Of a DNA stretch of 64,000 nucleotides, positions 33,500 to 41,873 are shown in pieces. The DNA comes from Bacteroidales bacterium. GTDB taxonomy: Bacteria; Bacteroidota; Bacteroidia; Bacteroidales; F082. The translations under genes were made by a program, and so were the position numbers. The stretch is from contig JAILBC010000087.1 in the NCBI GenBank assembly GCA_024681295.1, positions 27,628-91,627 of the forward strand, written 5' to 3'. The notes under the pieces were generated by a model that searched no databases, was not told where the DNA came from, and worked only from the letters and a program-made list of their open reading frames with translations. How positions within the stretch are numbered: the first letter of the stretch is position 1; every line of letters begins with the position of its first letter.

Positions 33500-35965
33500 A
33501 TGAAAATCTCCTATAACTGGTTGAAACAGTATGTCAACTGCGACTACTCAGCCGAGAAAGTCAGCGAAATATTGACCTCGACAGGCCTCGAAGTGGAAGA
33601 CCTCACCCCGTTCGAGTCGGTGAAAGGCGCCCTCAAAGGCGTGGTCGTGGGCAAAGTGCTCACCTGCATCGATCACCCTAACTCAGACCATCTGCATATC
33701 ACCACCGTCGACTGCGGCGGCGAGGAACCCCTGCATATCGTGTGCGGCGCGCCTAACGTGGCAGCCGGACAGAAAGTGCTTGTGGCCACCATCGGCACGG
33801 AACTATGGAGCGGCGACGAACATTTCACCATCAAGAAAGGCAAAATCCGTGGTGAAGTGTCCGAAGGTATGATCTGCGCCGAAGACGAGCTCCAACTGGG
33901 CGAATCGCACGATGGCATCATGGTGCTGCCTGACGACTATGAAGTGGGCAAGCCTGCCTCATTCTACTTCCCCGTGGAAGAGGACTACACCATCGAGATC
34001 GGCCTCACCGCCAACCGCAGCGATGCCACCTCGCATATCGGCTCCGCACGCGACCTGGTGGCCGCCCTCAACCAGCGCGAGAACACCACAAAATACCACC
34101 TCATCACCCCTTTGGTGGATGACTTCAAGGTGGAAAGCCACGACAACGACATTGAGGTTATCGTGGAAGACACTGCCGCCTGCCCCCGCTATTCAGGCTT
34201 GAGCATCAGCGGCGTGAAGGTAGGTCCCTCACCGGAATGGCTTAAGAACCGCCTCGCTGCCGTCGGCCTCCGCAGCATCAACAACATCGTGGACATCTCC
34301 AACTACGTGTTGATGGAAGTGGGCCAGCCCATGCACATCTTCGATGCCGATAAAATTACGGGTAAGAAGGTCATCGTGAAATGCCTTCCCGAAAACACTC
34401 CTTTCGTCACCTTGGACGGTGTAGAGCGCAAACTCAACGGTCGTAACCTCATGATTTGCAACGCCGAAGAGCCCATGTGCATCGCCGGCGTGTTCGGCGG
34501 ACTCAAGTCAGGCGTCACCGAGGAGACCACCAACATCTTCCTCGAAAGCGCTTATTTCAACCCCACCAGCATCCGCAAGACGGCCAAGTTCCACGGCCTG
34601 CAGACTGATGCCTCGTTCCGTTACGAGCGTGGTGCCGACCCGAACATCACCCTCTACGCCCTGAAACGCGCCGCGCTGCTGGTGAAAGAACTGGCCGGAG
34701 GCACCATCAGCTCGGAAATCAAAGACGTCAAGAACGGTGATTTCGCCCCCACCCGTGTAGACCTGAAGTTCGACTACCTCAACAAGGTGGCCGGCCAGGA
34801 CATCGACAAGACCCAGGCCGTCAACATCCTGAAGAGCCTCGAATGCAAGGTGATTGAACAAAACGATGAGCATGTGGTCATCGACATCCCGACCTGCAAG
34901 GTCGATGTGACCCGTCCCGCCGATGTGGTGGAAGAGATACTCCGCATTTACGGATACGACAACATCGCTATCCCGAGCCGCATCCACGCCTCTATCAGCC
35001 GCGCCGTGAAGCCCGACAGCGACAAGCTGCAGCAGAAGATCAGCGATATGCTGGTGGCCAACGGCTTCTATGAAATCATGAACAACTCGCTCACCAAGGC
35101 CGCCTACAGCGAGGCCTTCGCTGACTTCGATCCCGAGCGCAACGTGAAGATCATGAACCCGCTCAGCAGCGACCTCAACGTGATGCGCCAGACCCTGCTT
35201 TGGGGCGGACTCGAGAGCATCGCCTTCAACCAGAACCGCAAGGTGACCGACATGAAGTTCTTCGAGTTCGGCAACGTGTATTTCTACAACGGCAAGGCCG
35301 ACGACAGCCAGAACCCCCTGGCCCCCTATTCGGAATACTGCCACTTGGACCTCTTCCTCACCGGCAACCGCCAGGCAGAACTCTGGAACCACCAGCCCCA
35401 ACCTATCGACTTCTTCGACCTGAAGCAGTATGTGATGGGCATCCTGCGCCTGCTGCGCGTAGATCAAAACCAACTGGAGGTGAAGGAAGGCACGCTGAAA
35501 CACTATGAATACTCGCTCGAGCTCTATCTCGACGACAAGCGCATAGCTACCTTCGGCAAACTCGACAAGAAAACCCTGAAACTGTTTGACATCAAGAAGG
35601 ATGTGTTCCACGCCACCCTGTGCTGGAACAGCCTGATGAGCCACTACGGCAAAGCCCCCGAGGTCCACTTCGAGCCCCTCTCGAAGTTCCCGTCGGTGCG
35701 CCGTGACCTGGCCATGATCTTCGACAAGAACGTCACCTTCGAGCAGGTGAAGAAAGTGGCCATGGCCGCTGAGAACAAGCTCCTCCAGGAAATGAGCCTC
35801 TTCGACGTTTACGAAGGCGACAAGATCCCGGCTGGCAAGAAACAGTACGCCATGAGCTTCATCCTGATGTCGACCACCGCCACCCTCACCGACAAGGCGA
35901 TTGAGAAGTCGATGGCGAGAATCCAACAGGCGATTGAAAAAGAACTTAATGGAGTGCTGAGATGA
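33500..35965 (+). CDS. pheT: Phenylalanyl-tRNA synthetase beta subunit, 821 aa
   Basis: The product is the full-length beta subunit of the (alpha beta)2 PheRS that attaches Phe to tRNA-Phe. Visible parts are the N-terminal EMAP/tRNA-binding domain (VVVGKVLTCIDHPNSDHLHI, about residues 48-67), B3/B4 editing domain (NNIVDISNYVLMEVGQPMH), B5 domain (VTRPADVVEEILRIYGYDNI), the catalytic-like core (MNPLSSDLNVMRQTLL) and a C-terminal ferredoxin-like anticodon-binding domain (FPSVRRDLAMIFD). It is the first gene of the GC-rich half. The stop overlaps the next gene by 4 nt (ATGA). Confidence 0.97.
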   Translation: MKISYNWLKQYVNCDYSAEKVSEILTSTGLEVEDLTPFESVKGALKGVVVGKVLTCIDHPNSDHLHITTVDCGGEEPLHIVCGAPNVAAGQKVLVATIGTELWSGDEHFTIKKGKIRGEVSEGMICAEDELQLGESHDGIMVLPDDYEVGKPASFYFPVEEDYTIEIGLTANRSDATSHIGSARDLVAALNQRENTTKYHLITPLVDDFKVESHDNDIEVIVEDTAACPRYSGLSISGVKVGPSPEWLKNRLAAVGLRSINNIVDISNYVLMEVGQPMHIFDADKITGKKVIVKCLPENTPFVTLDGVERKLNGRNLMICNAEEPMCIAGVFGGLKSGVTEETTNIFLESAYFNPTSIRKTAKFHGLQTDASFRYERGADPNITLYALKRAALLVKELAGGTISSEIKDVKNGDFAPTRVDLKFDYLNKVAGQDIDKTQAVNILKSLECKVIEQNDEHVVIDIPTCKVDVTRPADVVEEILRIYGYDNIAIPSRIHASISRAVKPDSDKLQQKISDMLVANGFYEIMNNSLTKAAYSEAFADFDPERNVKIMNPLSSDLNVMRQTLLWGGLESIAFNQNRKVTDMKFFEFGNVYFYNGKADDSQNPLAPYSEYCHLDLFLTGNRQAELWNHQPQPIDFFDLKQYVMGILRLLRVDQNQLEVKEGTLKHYEYSLELYLDDKRIATFGKLDKKTLKLFDIKKDVFHATLCWNSLMSHYGKAPEVHFEPLSKFPSVRRDLAMIFDKNVTFEQVKKVAMAAENKLLQEMSLFDVYEGDKIPAGKKQYAMSFILMSTTATLTDKAIEKSMARIQQAIEKELNGVLR

Positions 35966-37176
35966 TCGACGTTCAAAGTATAAAACGAAACTTCGGCATC
36001 GTCGGCAACGACCCACAGTTGCTCCATGCCATCGAGATTGCAGCGCAAGTAGCCAACACCGACCTCACCGTGCTCATCACCGGCGAGAGCGGCACGGGTA
36101 AGGACGTGTTCCCGAAGATCATACATCAAAACAGTGCACGCAAGCACGGACAGTATTTCGCCGTGAACTGCGGTGCCATCCCTGAAGGCACCATCGATTC
36201 GGAGCTGTTCGGCCACGAGAAAGGCTCCTTCACCGGCGCCATCGCCGAGCGCAAGGGCTATTTCGAGGTCGCCAACGAAGGCACCCTCTTCCTCGACGAG
36301 GTCGCTGAACTGCCGCTGTCGACCCAAGCCCGCCTGCTCCGCGTGTTGGAGAACGGCGAATATATCCGCGTGGGCGGCTCCAAGGTGATGAAGACCAACG
36401 TCCGTGTGGTGGCCGCCACCAACGTCGACCTGCCCCAAGCCATCCAGAAAGGCAAGTTCCGCGAGGACCTCTACTACCGCCTCAACACCATCCCTATCCA
36501 CATCCCCGCTTTGAGGGAAAGGAAAGGCGACATCCACCTGTTATTCCGTAAGTTTGCCTCCGACTTCGCCGAGCGTAGCCACATGCCCGTCATCACACTA
36601 ACCCCCGAGGCCGTGAAGATGCTCGAAAACTACCGCTGGGACGGCAACGTGCGCCAACTGAAGAATGTGGCAGAGCAAATCTCCATCATCGAGCAGCAGC
36701 GTATCATCACCGACACCACCCTGGAGCGCTACCTCCCTAACAAGATCACCACCTCGCTCCCCGTGCTCTTCCAAAGGGAAGACGGCAGCGAAGGTGTGTC
36801 GGAACGCGACTTATTATATAAGGTGCTGTTTGAGATGAAGCGCGACATCGCCGAGCTACGCAACACGGTGAACGAGCTGACTACACGGCCCGGCAGCCTG
36901 ACACCCAACTACATCGAGGCCACGCCCGTGAGCATCGAGCCCAACTACGGCGACCCCGTCACCATCGAGCCCGACTACACCGAGATCGTGCCCACCGAGG
37001 AGGTCGTCCACGAGCATCACATGCCCGAAAACCTCTCGTTGGAGCAACACGAGATCGAGATGATCAAGAAGGCTTTGGAAAAGCACAACGGCAAACGCAA
37101 GGACGCCGCCAAGGAGCTGGGCATCAGCGAGCGCACCTTGTACCGCAAGATCAACGAATTCGGCATCAAGCAATGA
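35962..37176 (+). CDS. Sigma-54 interaction domain transcriptional activator, 404 aa
   Basis: The protein is an AAA+ bacterial enhancer-binding protein without an N-terminal receiver: Walker A GESGTGKD (about residues 41-48), the sigma-54 contact loop GSFTGA (canonical GAFTGA with Ala to Ser), Walker B GTLFLDEVAEL, arginine-finger region REDLYYRLN, and a C-terminal Fis-type helix-turn-helix (KRKDAAKELGISERTLYRKI). It binds DNA and opens sigma-54 promoters; its targets are unknown. Coupled to pheT upstream and lptE downstream by 4-nt overlaps, a gene order typical of Bacteroidota. Confidence 0.93.
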   Translation: MIDVQSIKRNFGIVGNDPQLLHAIEIAAQVANTDLTVLITGESGTGKDVFPKIIHQNSARKHGQYFAVNCGAIPEGTIDSELFGHEKGSFTGAIAERKGYFEVANEGTLFLDEVAELPLSTQARLLRVLENGEYIRVGGSKVMKTNVRVVAATNVDLPQAIQKGKFREDLYYRLNTIPIHIPALRERKGDIHLLFRKFASDFAERSHMPVITLTPEAVKMLENYRWDGNVRQLKNVAEQISIIEQQRIITDTTLERYLPNKITTSLPVLFQREDGSEGVSERDLLYKVLFEMKRDIAELRNTVNELTTRPGSLTPNYIEATPVSIEPNYGDPVTIEPDYTEIVPTEEVVHEHHMPENLSLEQHEIEMIKKALEKHNGKRKDAAKELGISERTLYRKINEFGIKQ

Positions 37177-37676
37177 AAAGACTGAGCCTTTATATCGTCT
37201 TGCTGCTCGCTCTGGTATGCCAGAGTTGCGGGTTCTATTCCTTCACGGGAGCCTCCATCCCGCCAGAGGCTAAGACGGTATCGGTGCAGTATTTTCCCAA
37301 TCAGGCTCCACTTATTAACCCCGCACTGAGCAACGACTTCACCACGGCGCTGCGTGATGCCATGATGAACCAGACCTCGCTCGACATGGTGGACTCTGGC
37401 GGCGACCTGGCCTTTGAAGGTGAAATCGTCGATTACCGGACAACGCCCGTGGCCATCACGGCGGGACAGACCGCAGCCTTGAACCGGCTTACCATCACGG
37501 TCAACGTGAGGTTTGTGAATGTTTTTGACGAAACGAAGGGTTTTGAAACGAAGTTCAGCCACTACGAGGACTACCCCAGCGACCAGGAGCTGACATCGGT
37601 TCAGGAGGCCCTGACTGGTACTATCATCGAAGCCCTCGTGGAGGATATTTTCAACAAAGCATTGGTCAACTGGTAA
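37173..37676 (+). CDS. lptE: LptE-type LPS assembly lipoprotein, 167 aa
   Basis: A lipoprotein signal ends in a lipobox-like CQSC (Cys at about residue 19), followed by GFYSFTGASIPPEAKTVSVQ, the usual start of Bacteroidota LptE. LptE plugs the LptD barrel that places LPS in the outer membrane. Length is normal. It overlaps the regulator gene upstream by 4 nt and the TPR gene downstream by 1 nt (TAATG), so the pheT to secG row is translationally coupled. Confidence 0.85.
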   Translation: MKRLSLYIVLLLALVCQSCGFYSFTGASIPPEAKTVSVQYFPNQAPLINPALSNDFTTALRDAMMNQTSLDMVDSGGDLAFEGEIVDYRTTPVAITAGQTAALNRLTITVNVRFVNVFDETKGFETKFSHYEDYPSDQELTSVQEALTGTIIEALVEDIFNKALVNW

Positions 37677-38467
37677 TGGAAAGCGAGCAACTCATCGGTT
37701 ATCTCCTCCAGCCCGAGACCCTGACAGGTGAGGCTACCACCGACATGGAACAGTTGGTGGAGCGCTACCCCTATTTCAGCATCGGGCAGAGCCTGCTCGC
37801 CTTAGCCTACCATCGCGATAACAACGAACAGTTCGACGACCAGCTGAAGCGAGCCGCCATCGCCGTACCCAACCGCAACAAGCTGCGCCTACTCATTGTG
37901 GCCCCCAAGAAACGGGCCACCATTCCCGACGACTCGTTCTTCCGTCTGGAAGACGTCACCGAGGTGGAAGAAACCGACCGCACCGTCATCCCTGAGAAGA
38001 CCTTCATCATCCCAGAGATTGACCTATGCGGCAGCCCAGAGGAACTCACCGCCGAGTTGGCGTTGCTCGACGAGAAACGCAAGTCGATCGACGAGTTGAA
38101 AGAGCTCATCGCATCGCGCCTGCAACAGATGGAAGAGGAGAAGCAGCGGAAGGAAGAAGAAAAAGAAGAGGAAGTGCCTCAGAAAAAAATGAGCCGGAAG
38201 GAGCTCATCGACAAGTTCATCGCCGAGAACCCGAGCATCTCGCGCCCGAGGGCCGAGTTCTACAACCCCATCTCGATGGCCCAGAACAGCATCATCGACA
38301 AAGGCGACATCGTGAGCGAGACACTGGCCAAAATATACCTAAAACAGGGCTATCTGGACAAGGCCATCGAAATCTATGAAAAATTAAGTTTGCTTTTTCC
38401 AGAAAAAAGTGTTTATTTTGCAGCCCAAATTGAAAAGATAAAAGAAAGTCAAACAACAAAATCATAA
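37676..38467 (+). CDS. TPR-end protein of the lptE-secG operon, 263 aa
   Basis: The N-terminal half (EQLIGYLLQPETLTGEATTD...YPYFSIGQSLLALAY) is followed by a strongly charged Glu/Lys segment (about residues 150-178, probable coiled coil) and a C-terminal TPR-like helix pair (SETLAKIYLKQGYLDKAIEI, about 215-234). No signal peptide or membrane segment. A protein of this type is regularly found between lptE and secG in Bacteroidota; its role is unknown. Confidence 0.75.
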   Translation: MESEQLIGYLLQPETLTGEATTDMEQLVERYPYFSIGQSLLALAYHRDNNEQFDDQLKRAAIAVPNRNKLRLLIVAPKKRATIPDDSFFRLEDVTEVEETDRTVIPEKTFIIPEIDLCGSPEELTAELALLDEKRKSIDELKELIASRLQQMEEEKQRKEEEKEEEVPQKKMSRKELIDKFIAENPSISRPRAEFYNPISMAQNSIIDKGDIVSETLAKIYLKQGYLDKAIEIYEKLSLLFPEKSVYFAAQIEKIKESQTTKS

Positions 38468-38472
38468 TCGAC

Positions 38473-38790
38473 ATGTACACAGTAATCGTAATCTTAATTC
38501 TGGTTGTCAGTGTTTTGCTTGGATTGGTCGTCTTGGTCCAGAACTCCAAAGGCGGCGGCTTGATTTCAAATTTTGGTAGTGCCAACCAGATGATGGGTGT
38601 TCGCCAGACCACCGACTTCCTTGAGAAGGCCACTTGGACGATGGCCATCATCCTGGTGGTGTTGTGCCTGGTGTCAAGCATGTCCATCAAGGTCAACGGA
38701 ACAGGCGACGTTCAGGACTCGCAGATTCGCGAACAGATTGAACTCAACATGCCTGCCACGCCGGTCACCGACGCTCCGGCAGCCGAGTAA
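38473..38790 (+). CDS. secG: Preprotein translocase subunit SecG, 105 aa
   Basis: Two membrane helices (residues about 3-22 and 53-71) flank the conserved cytoplasmic loop VVLVQNSKGGGLISNFGSAN, the SecG signature. SecG assists SecYEG-mediated export. The C-terminal acidic, Pro/Ala-rich tail is common in Bacteroidota. A clear terminator follows at 38836. Confidence 0.93.
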   Translation: MYTVIVILILVVSVLLGLVVLVQNSKGGGLISNFGSANQMMGVRQTTDFLEKATWTMAIILVVLCLVSSMSIKVNGTGDVQDSQIREQIELNMPATPVTDAPAAE

Positions 38791-38835
38791 GGCCCATTGG
38801 ATTGAATCCGTCAGAACAACTGTAAAGAATGTCAG

Positions 38836-38862
38836 AATGTCAGAAATTCTGACATTTTTTTT
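38836..38862 (+). terminator. Terminator after secG
   Basis: AATGTCAGAA pairs with TTCTGACATT around a minimal loop, followed by T8. It closes the pheT-secG unit before groES. Confidence 0.85.
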
Positions 38863-38936
38863 GTTTTTTCATTTTGGCATGAATTCTGACCAAGAGGCCG
38901 CATCAACGAACAAAACAACAATTAAATCATAACAAA

Positions 38937-39215
38937 ATGGCAAAATTAACTATCAAACCTTTGGCTGACCGCGTGGTGATCGAGCCCGCCGCCGCCGAAC
39001 AGAAGACTGCCAGTGGCATCATCATCCCTGACACCGCTAAAGAAAAACCCCAGCAAGGCACCGTCGTCGCCGTCGGTCCCGGCACCAAGGACAACAAAAT
39101 GACCCTGAAAGTGGGTGACACCGTGATCTACGGCAAATACGCCGGCACCGAGTTCCACCTCGATGGCAAGGACTATATGATCATGAGAGAATCTGATGTT
39201 ATCGCAATCATTTAA
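38937..39215 (+). CDS. groES: Co-chaperonin GroES, 92 aa
   Basis: The 10-kDa chaperonin has the expected N-terminus ([14 protein letters not shown]), mobile loop ([20 protein letters not shown], about residues 19-38) and end ESDVIAII. It caps GroEL during folding. groEL follows 11 nt later. No CIRCE-type operator is seen in the 74 nt between the secG terminator and the ATG. Confidence 0.97.
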   Translation: MAKLTIKPLADRVVIEPAAAEQKTASGIIIPDTAKEKPQQGTVVAVGPGTKDNKMTLKVGDTVIYGKYAGTEFHLDGKDYMIMRESDVIAII

Positions 39216-39226
39216 AACTTACAACT

Positions 39227-40861
39227 ATGGCTAAAGATATTCTTTTCAATATTGAATCACGCGACGGCCTCAAGAGAGGCGTCGACGCATTGTCAAACGC
39301 AGTGAAGGTGACCCTCGGCCCCAAAGGCCGTAACGTGGTCATCGAAAAATCGTATGGCGCTCCCCAGATTACCAAGGACGGTGTGACCGTGGCCAAGGAG
39401 ATCGAACTCCTCGACCCCGTTGAGAACATGGGTGCCCAGTTGGTGAAGGAAGTGGCTTCCAAGACCAACGACCTGGCTGGTGATGGTACCACCACCGCCA
39501 CTGTGCTGGCACAGAGCATCGTGGCCACCGGCCTGAAGAACGTCACCGCTGGTGCCAACCCGCTCGACCTGAAACGCGGTATCGACAAGGCTGTGGCCGC
39601 TGTGGTGGCTTCGCTGAAGAAGATGGCCGTGAAGGTCGATGGCGACAACGAGAAGATCAAACAAGTGGCCACCATCTCGGCTAACAACGACACCGAGATC
39701 GGCGGTCTCATCGCCGAGGCCATGGGCAAGGTGAAACAAGAAGGTGTCATCACCGTTGAGGACGCCAAGGGCATCCGTACCTACGTCGACGTGGTGGAAG
39801 GCATGCAGTTCGATCGTGGCTACATCTCGCCTTACTTCGTGACCAACACCGAGAAGATGGAAGCCGTCTACGAGAATCCTTTCATCCTGATCTACGACAA
39901 GAAGATCTCTGTGATGAAGGACCTGCTCCCTGTGCTTGAGAAGACCCTGCAGACCGGCCGTCCGCTGATCATCATCGCCGAGGATATCGACGGTGAAGCC
40001 TTGGCCACCCTCGTGGTGAACCGCCTGCGTGGATCGCTGAAAGTCGCCGCCGTGAAGGCTCCTGGCTTCGGTGACCGCCGTAAAGAGATGCTCGAAGACA
40101 TTGCCATCCTGACCGGAGGTACCGTCATCAGCGAAGAGAAGGGCTACAAACTTGAAGATGCCACCCTGCAGATGCTGGGTCAGGCCGACAAGGTCAGCAT
40201 CAACAAGGACAACACCACCATCGTGAACGGCCACGGTGCCAAGGCGGACATCGACGCCCGCACCGCCCAAATCAAAGCCCAGATCAAGACCACCACAAGC
40301 GACTACGACCGCGAAAAGCTGCAAGAGCGCCTGGCAAAGATCGCTGGTGGCGTGGCAGTCATCTACGTGGGTGCCGCCTCTGAGGTGGAGATGAAGGAAA
40401 AGAAAGACCGCGTGGAGGACGCTCTGAACGCTACCCGCGCCGCTATCGAAGAGGGCATCATCCCCGGCGGCGGTGTCGGCTTCATCCGTGCCATCAAGGC
40501 CATCGAGAAGATGAAGGGCGACAACGAGGACGAGACCACCGGTATCGCCATCATCAAGCGCGCTCTGGAAGAGCCCCTGCGCCAGATCGTTGAGAACGCC
40601 GGCCTCGAAGGATCGGTCGTAGTCAACAAGGTGAAGGAAGGCAAGAACGACTTCGGCTTCAACGCCCGCACCGAGGTGTATGAGAACCTGCTCACCACCG
40701 GTGTCATCGACCCCGTCAAGGTGTCGAGAGTCGCCCTCGAAAACGCCGCCTCCATCGCTGGCATGCTGCTGACCACCGAATGCGTCATCAGCAACCACAA
40801 GGAGCCCACACCTCCTACCCCTCCCATGCCAATGGGCGGCGGAATGGACGGAATGATGTAA
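39227..40861 (+). CDS. groEL: Chaperonin GroEL, 544 aa
   Basis: The 60-kDa chaperonin is full length: [11 protein letters not shown], the ATP-binding [10 protein letters not shown] (about residues 86-95), apical-domain and [19 protein letters not shown] segments, and a Gly/Met tail (MGGGMDGMM). It folds proteins in an ATP-driven cage with GroES. The stop codon is followed at once by heptamer repeats, then a strong terminator. Confidence 0.98.
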   Translation: MAKDILFNIESRDGLKRGVDALSNAVKVTLGPKGRNVVIEKSYGAPQITKDGVTVAKEIELLDPVENMGAQLVKEVASKTNDLAGDGTTTATVLAQSIVATGLKNVTAGANPLDLKRGIDKAVAAVVASLKKMAVKVDGDNEKIKQVATISANNDTEIGGLIAEAMGKVKQEGVITVEDAKGIRTYVDVVEGMQFDRGYISPYFVTNTEKMEAVYENPFILIYDKKISVMKDLLPVLEKTLQTGRPLIIIAEDIDGEALATLVVNRLRGSLKVAAVKAPGFGDRRKEMLEDIAILTGGTVISEEKGYKLEDATLQMLGQADKVSINKDNTTIVNGHGAKADIDARTAQIKAQIKTTTSDYDREKLQERLAKIAGGVAVIYVGAASEVEMKEKKDRVEDALNATRAAIEEGIIPGGGVGFIRAIKAIEKMKGDNEDETTGIAIIKRALEEPLRQIVENAGLEGSVVVNKVKEGKNDFGFNARTEVYENLLTTGVIDPVKVSRVALENAASIAGMLLTTECVISNHKEPTPPTPPMPMGGGMDGMM

Positions 40862-40890
40862 GTGGAAAGAGGAAAGTGGAAAACTGAAAA
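40862..40890. repeat. Heptamer repeat tract after groEL
   Basis: GTGGAAAGAGGAAAGTGGAA followed by AACTGAAAA begins on the base after the groEL stop codon. It consists of 7-nt units GGAAAGT/GGAAAAC/TGAAAAC, the same family as at 41836, 45893, 49301, 52925 and 57815. Confidence 0.8.
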
Positions 40891-40916
40891 AGTCGGTCGT
40901 ATGGCCGACTTTTTTT
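40887..40916 (+). terminator. Terminator after groEL
   Basis: Stem AAAAAGTCGGTC with GGCCGACTTTTT (one G-U pair) and a 4-nt loop, followed by more T. The A-rich side of the stem is the end of the heptamer tract. Confidence 0.85.
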
Positions 40917-40917
40917 G

Positions 40918-40925
40918 TATCTTTG
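40918..40925 (+). promoter_or_regulatory. Promoter -7 element TATCTTTG of the M23-rseP unit
   Basis: A perfect TAnnTTTG immediately after the groEL terminator, 18 nt before the M23-like gene's ATG. Confidence 0.6.
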
Positions 40926-40943
40926 CAGGCTAAAACCAAAACG

Positions 40944-41849
40944 ATGGCCGAGCAAGAAGAAAAGAAAAGAAAGAAAAAGCTGAAGTGCAAAGGGAAGTAT
41001 GTCTTCATGGTTTCGAACGAGGAGACCATGGAACCCATTGTGGACTTCAAGATCAACCTCATGAAGCTCAGCCTCATCACCCTCGGCCTCATCCTCGTGT
41101 TGATGGCCATCACCTATCTCGCCATCGCCTACACCCCCTTGCGCGAATACATCCCCGGCTACACCGACCAAACCTCCATGGAACGCGAGGTGTACGCCCT
41201 TAACCGGCGCGCCGACTCCATCGAACGGGAACTGGCTCGCAAGGATGTGTATTTCAACAACTTGAAGATGGTCATCGAGGGCTACCCCTTCGAAAACGAC
41301 AGCCTCGACCAACGCGACATCTACGCCCCCTTGATGGGCTTCAACCTCGACACGATGGACACCCGTCCCTCGCCCATCGACTCCGCCTTCCGTGCCGAGT
41401 TCGAGGAAGAAAACCTCTATAACCTAAGCGAGGATGCCAGTCTAGTGAAGACCCCGCCCTACAATGGCGCAGCCAACTTCTTCACCCCCATCACTGGCAG
41501 CATCGCCAAGGTGTACGACCCCTCCGAGGGGCACTATGGCGTCGATATCGTCTCCACCGAAAACCAAGTCATCAAAGCCACCCTCGACGGCACCGTGGTG
41601 TTCGCCTCGTGGACCCTCGACTTCGGCTACATCATCGGCATACAACACGAAGGCAACTACTTCTCGTGCTACAAACACAACGCCACCCTGCTGAAGAAAG
41701 AAGGCGACTTCGTGAAAGCCGGTGAAGCCATCGCCATCTTGGGTGCCTCTGGCGAACTCTCCGAAGGCCCTATGCTCCATTTCGAGCTTTGGAGAAACGG
41801 CATATCATTGAATCCTACGGACTATATCAATTTTGAAACGGAAAACTGA
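40944..41849 (+). CDS. Membrane-anchored M23/LytM-domain protein, 301 aa
   Basis: A Lys-rich cytoplasmic start, one membrane helix (LITLGLILVLMAITYLAIAY, about residues 43-62), a short linker and a C-terminal LytM domain. Zn ligands are visible: HYGVD (His and Asp) and the His of LHFEL. YKHN holds the next conserved His. The first His of the usual HLH motif is replaced by Met (EGPMLHFEL), so catalysis is doubtful. M23 enzymes cut peptidoglycan cross-links; degenerate ones activate other hydrolases. The last residues and stop (ETEN*) are encoded by a heptamer repeat. The start is the ATG at 40944, 18 nt after the promoter. Confidence 0.85.
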   Translation: MAEQEEKKRKKKLKCKGKYVFMVSNEETMEPIVDFKINLMKLSLITLGLILVLMAITYLAIAYTPLREYIPGYTDQTSMEREVYALNRRADSIERELARKDVYFNNLKMVIEGYPFENDSLDQRDIYAPLMGFNLDTMDTRPSPIDSAFRAEFEEENLYNLSEDASLVKTPPYNGAANFFTPITGSIAKVYDPSEGHYGVDIVSTENQVIKATLDGTVVFASWTLDFGYIIGIQHEGNYFSCYKHNATLLKKEGDFVKAGEAIAILGASGELSEGPMLHFELWRNGISLNPTDYINFETEN

Positions 41850-41868
41850 AAACTGAAAACGGAAAGTT
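41836..41868. repeat. Heptamer repeat tract at the M23-like gene end
   Basis: Units ACGGAAA, ACTGAAA, ACTGAAA, ACGGAAA and GTTTT span the stop codon (TGA at 41847-41849), so the protein's C-terminus is written by the repeat. rseP starts 5 nt after it. Confidence 0.8.
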
Positions 41869-41873
41869 TTATT

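Noticed and set aside
34508..36016. 502-aa minus-strand frame over pheT
   Set aside because: Antisense shadow with low-complexity His/Glu/Val composition; pheT is certain.
38870..38905. Sigma-54 promoter (TGGCA...TG) before groES
   Set aside because: The -12 GC element is poor and the match is no better than expected by chance.
39293..41113. 606-aa minus-strand frame over groEL
   Set aside because: Antisense shadow typical of GC-rich groEL genes; no domain.
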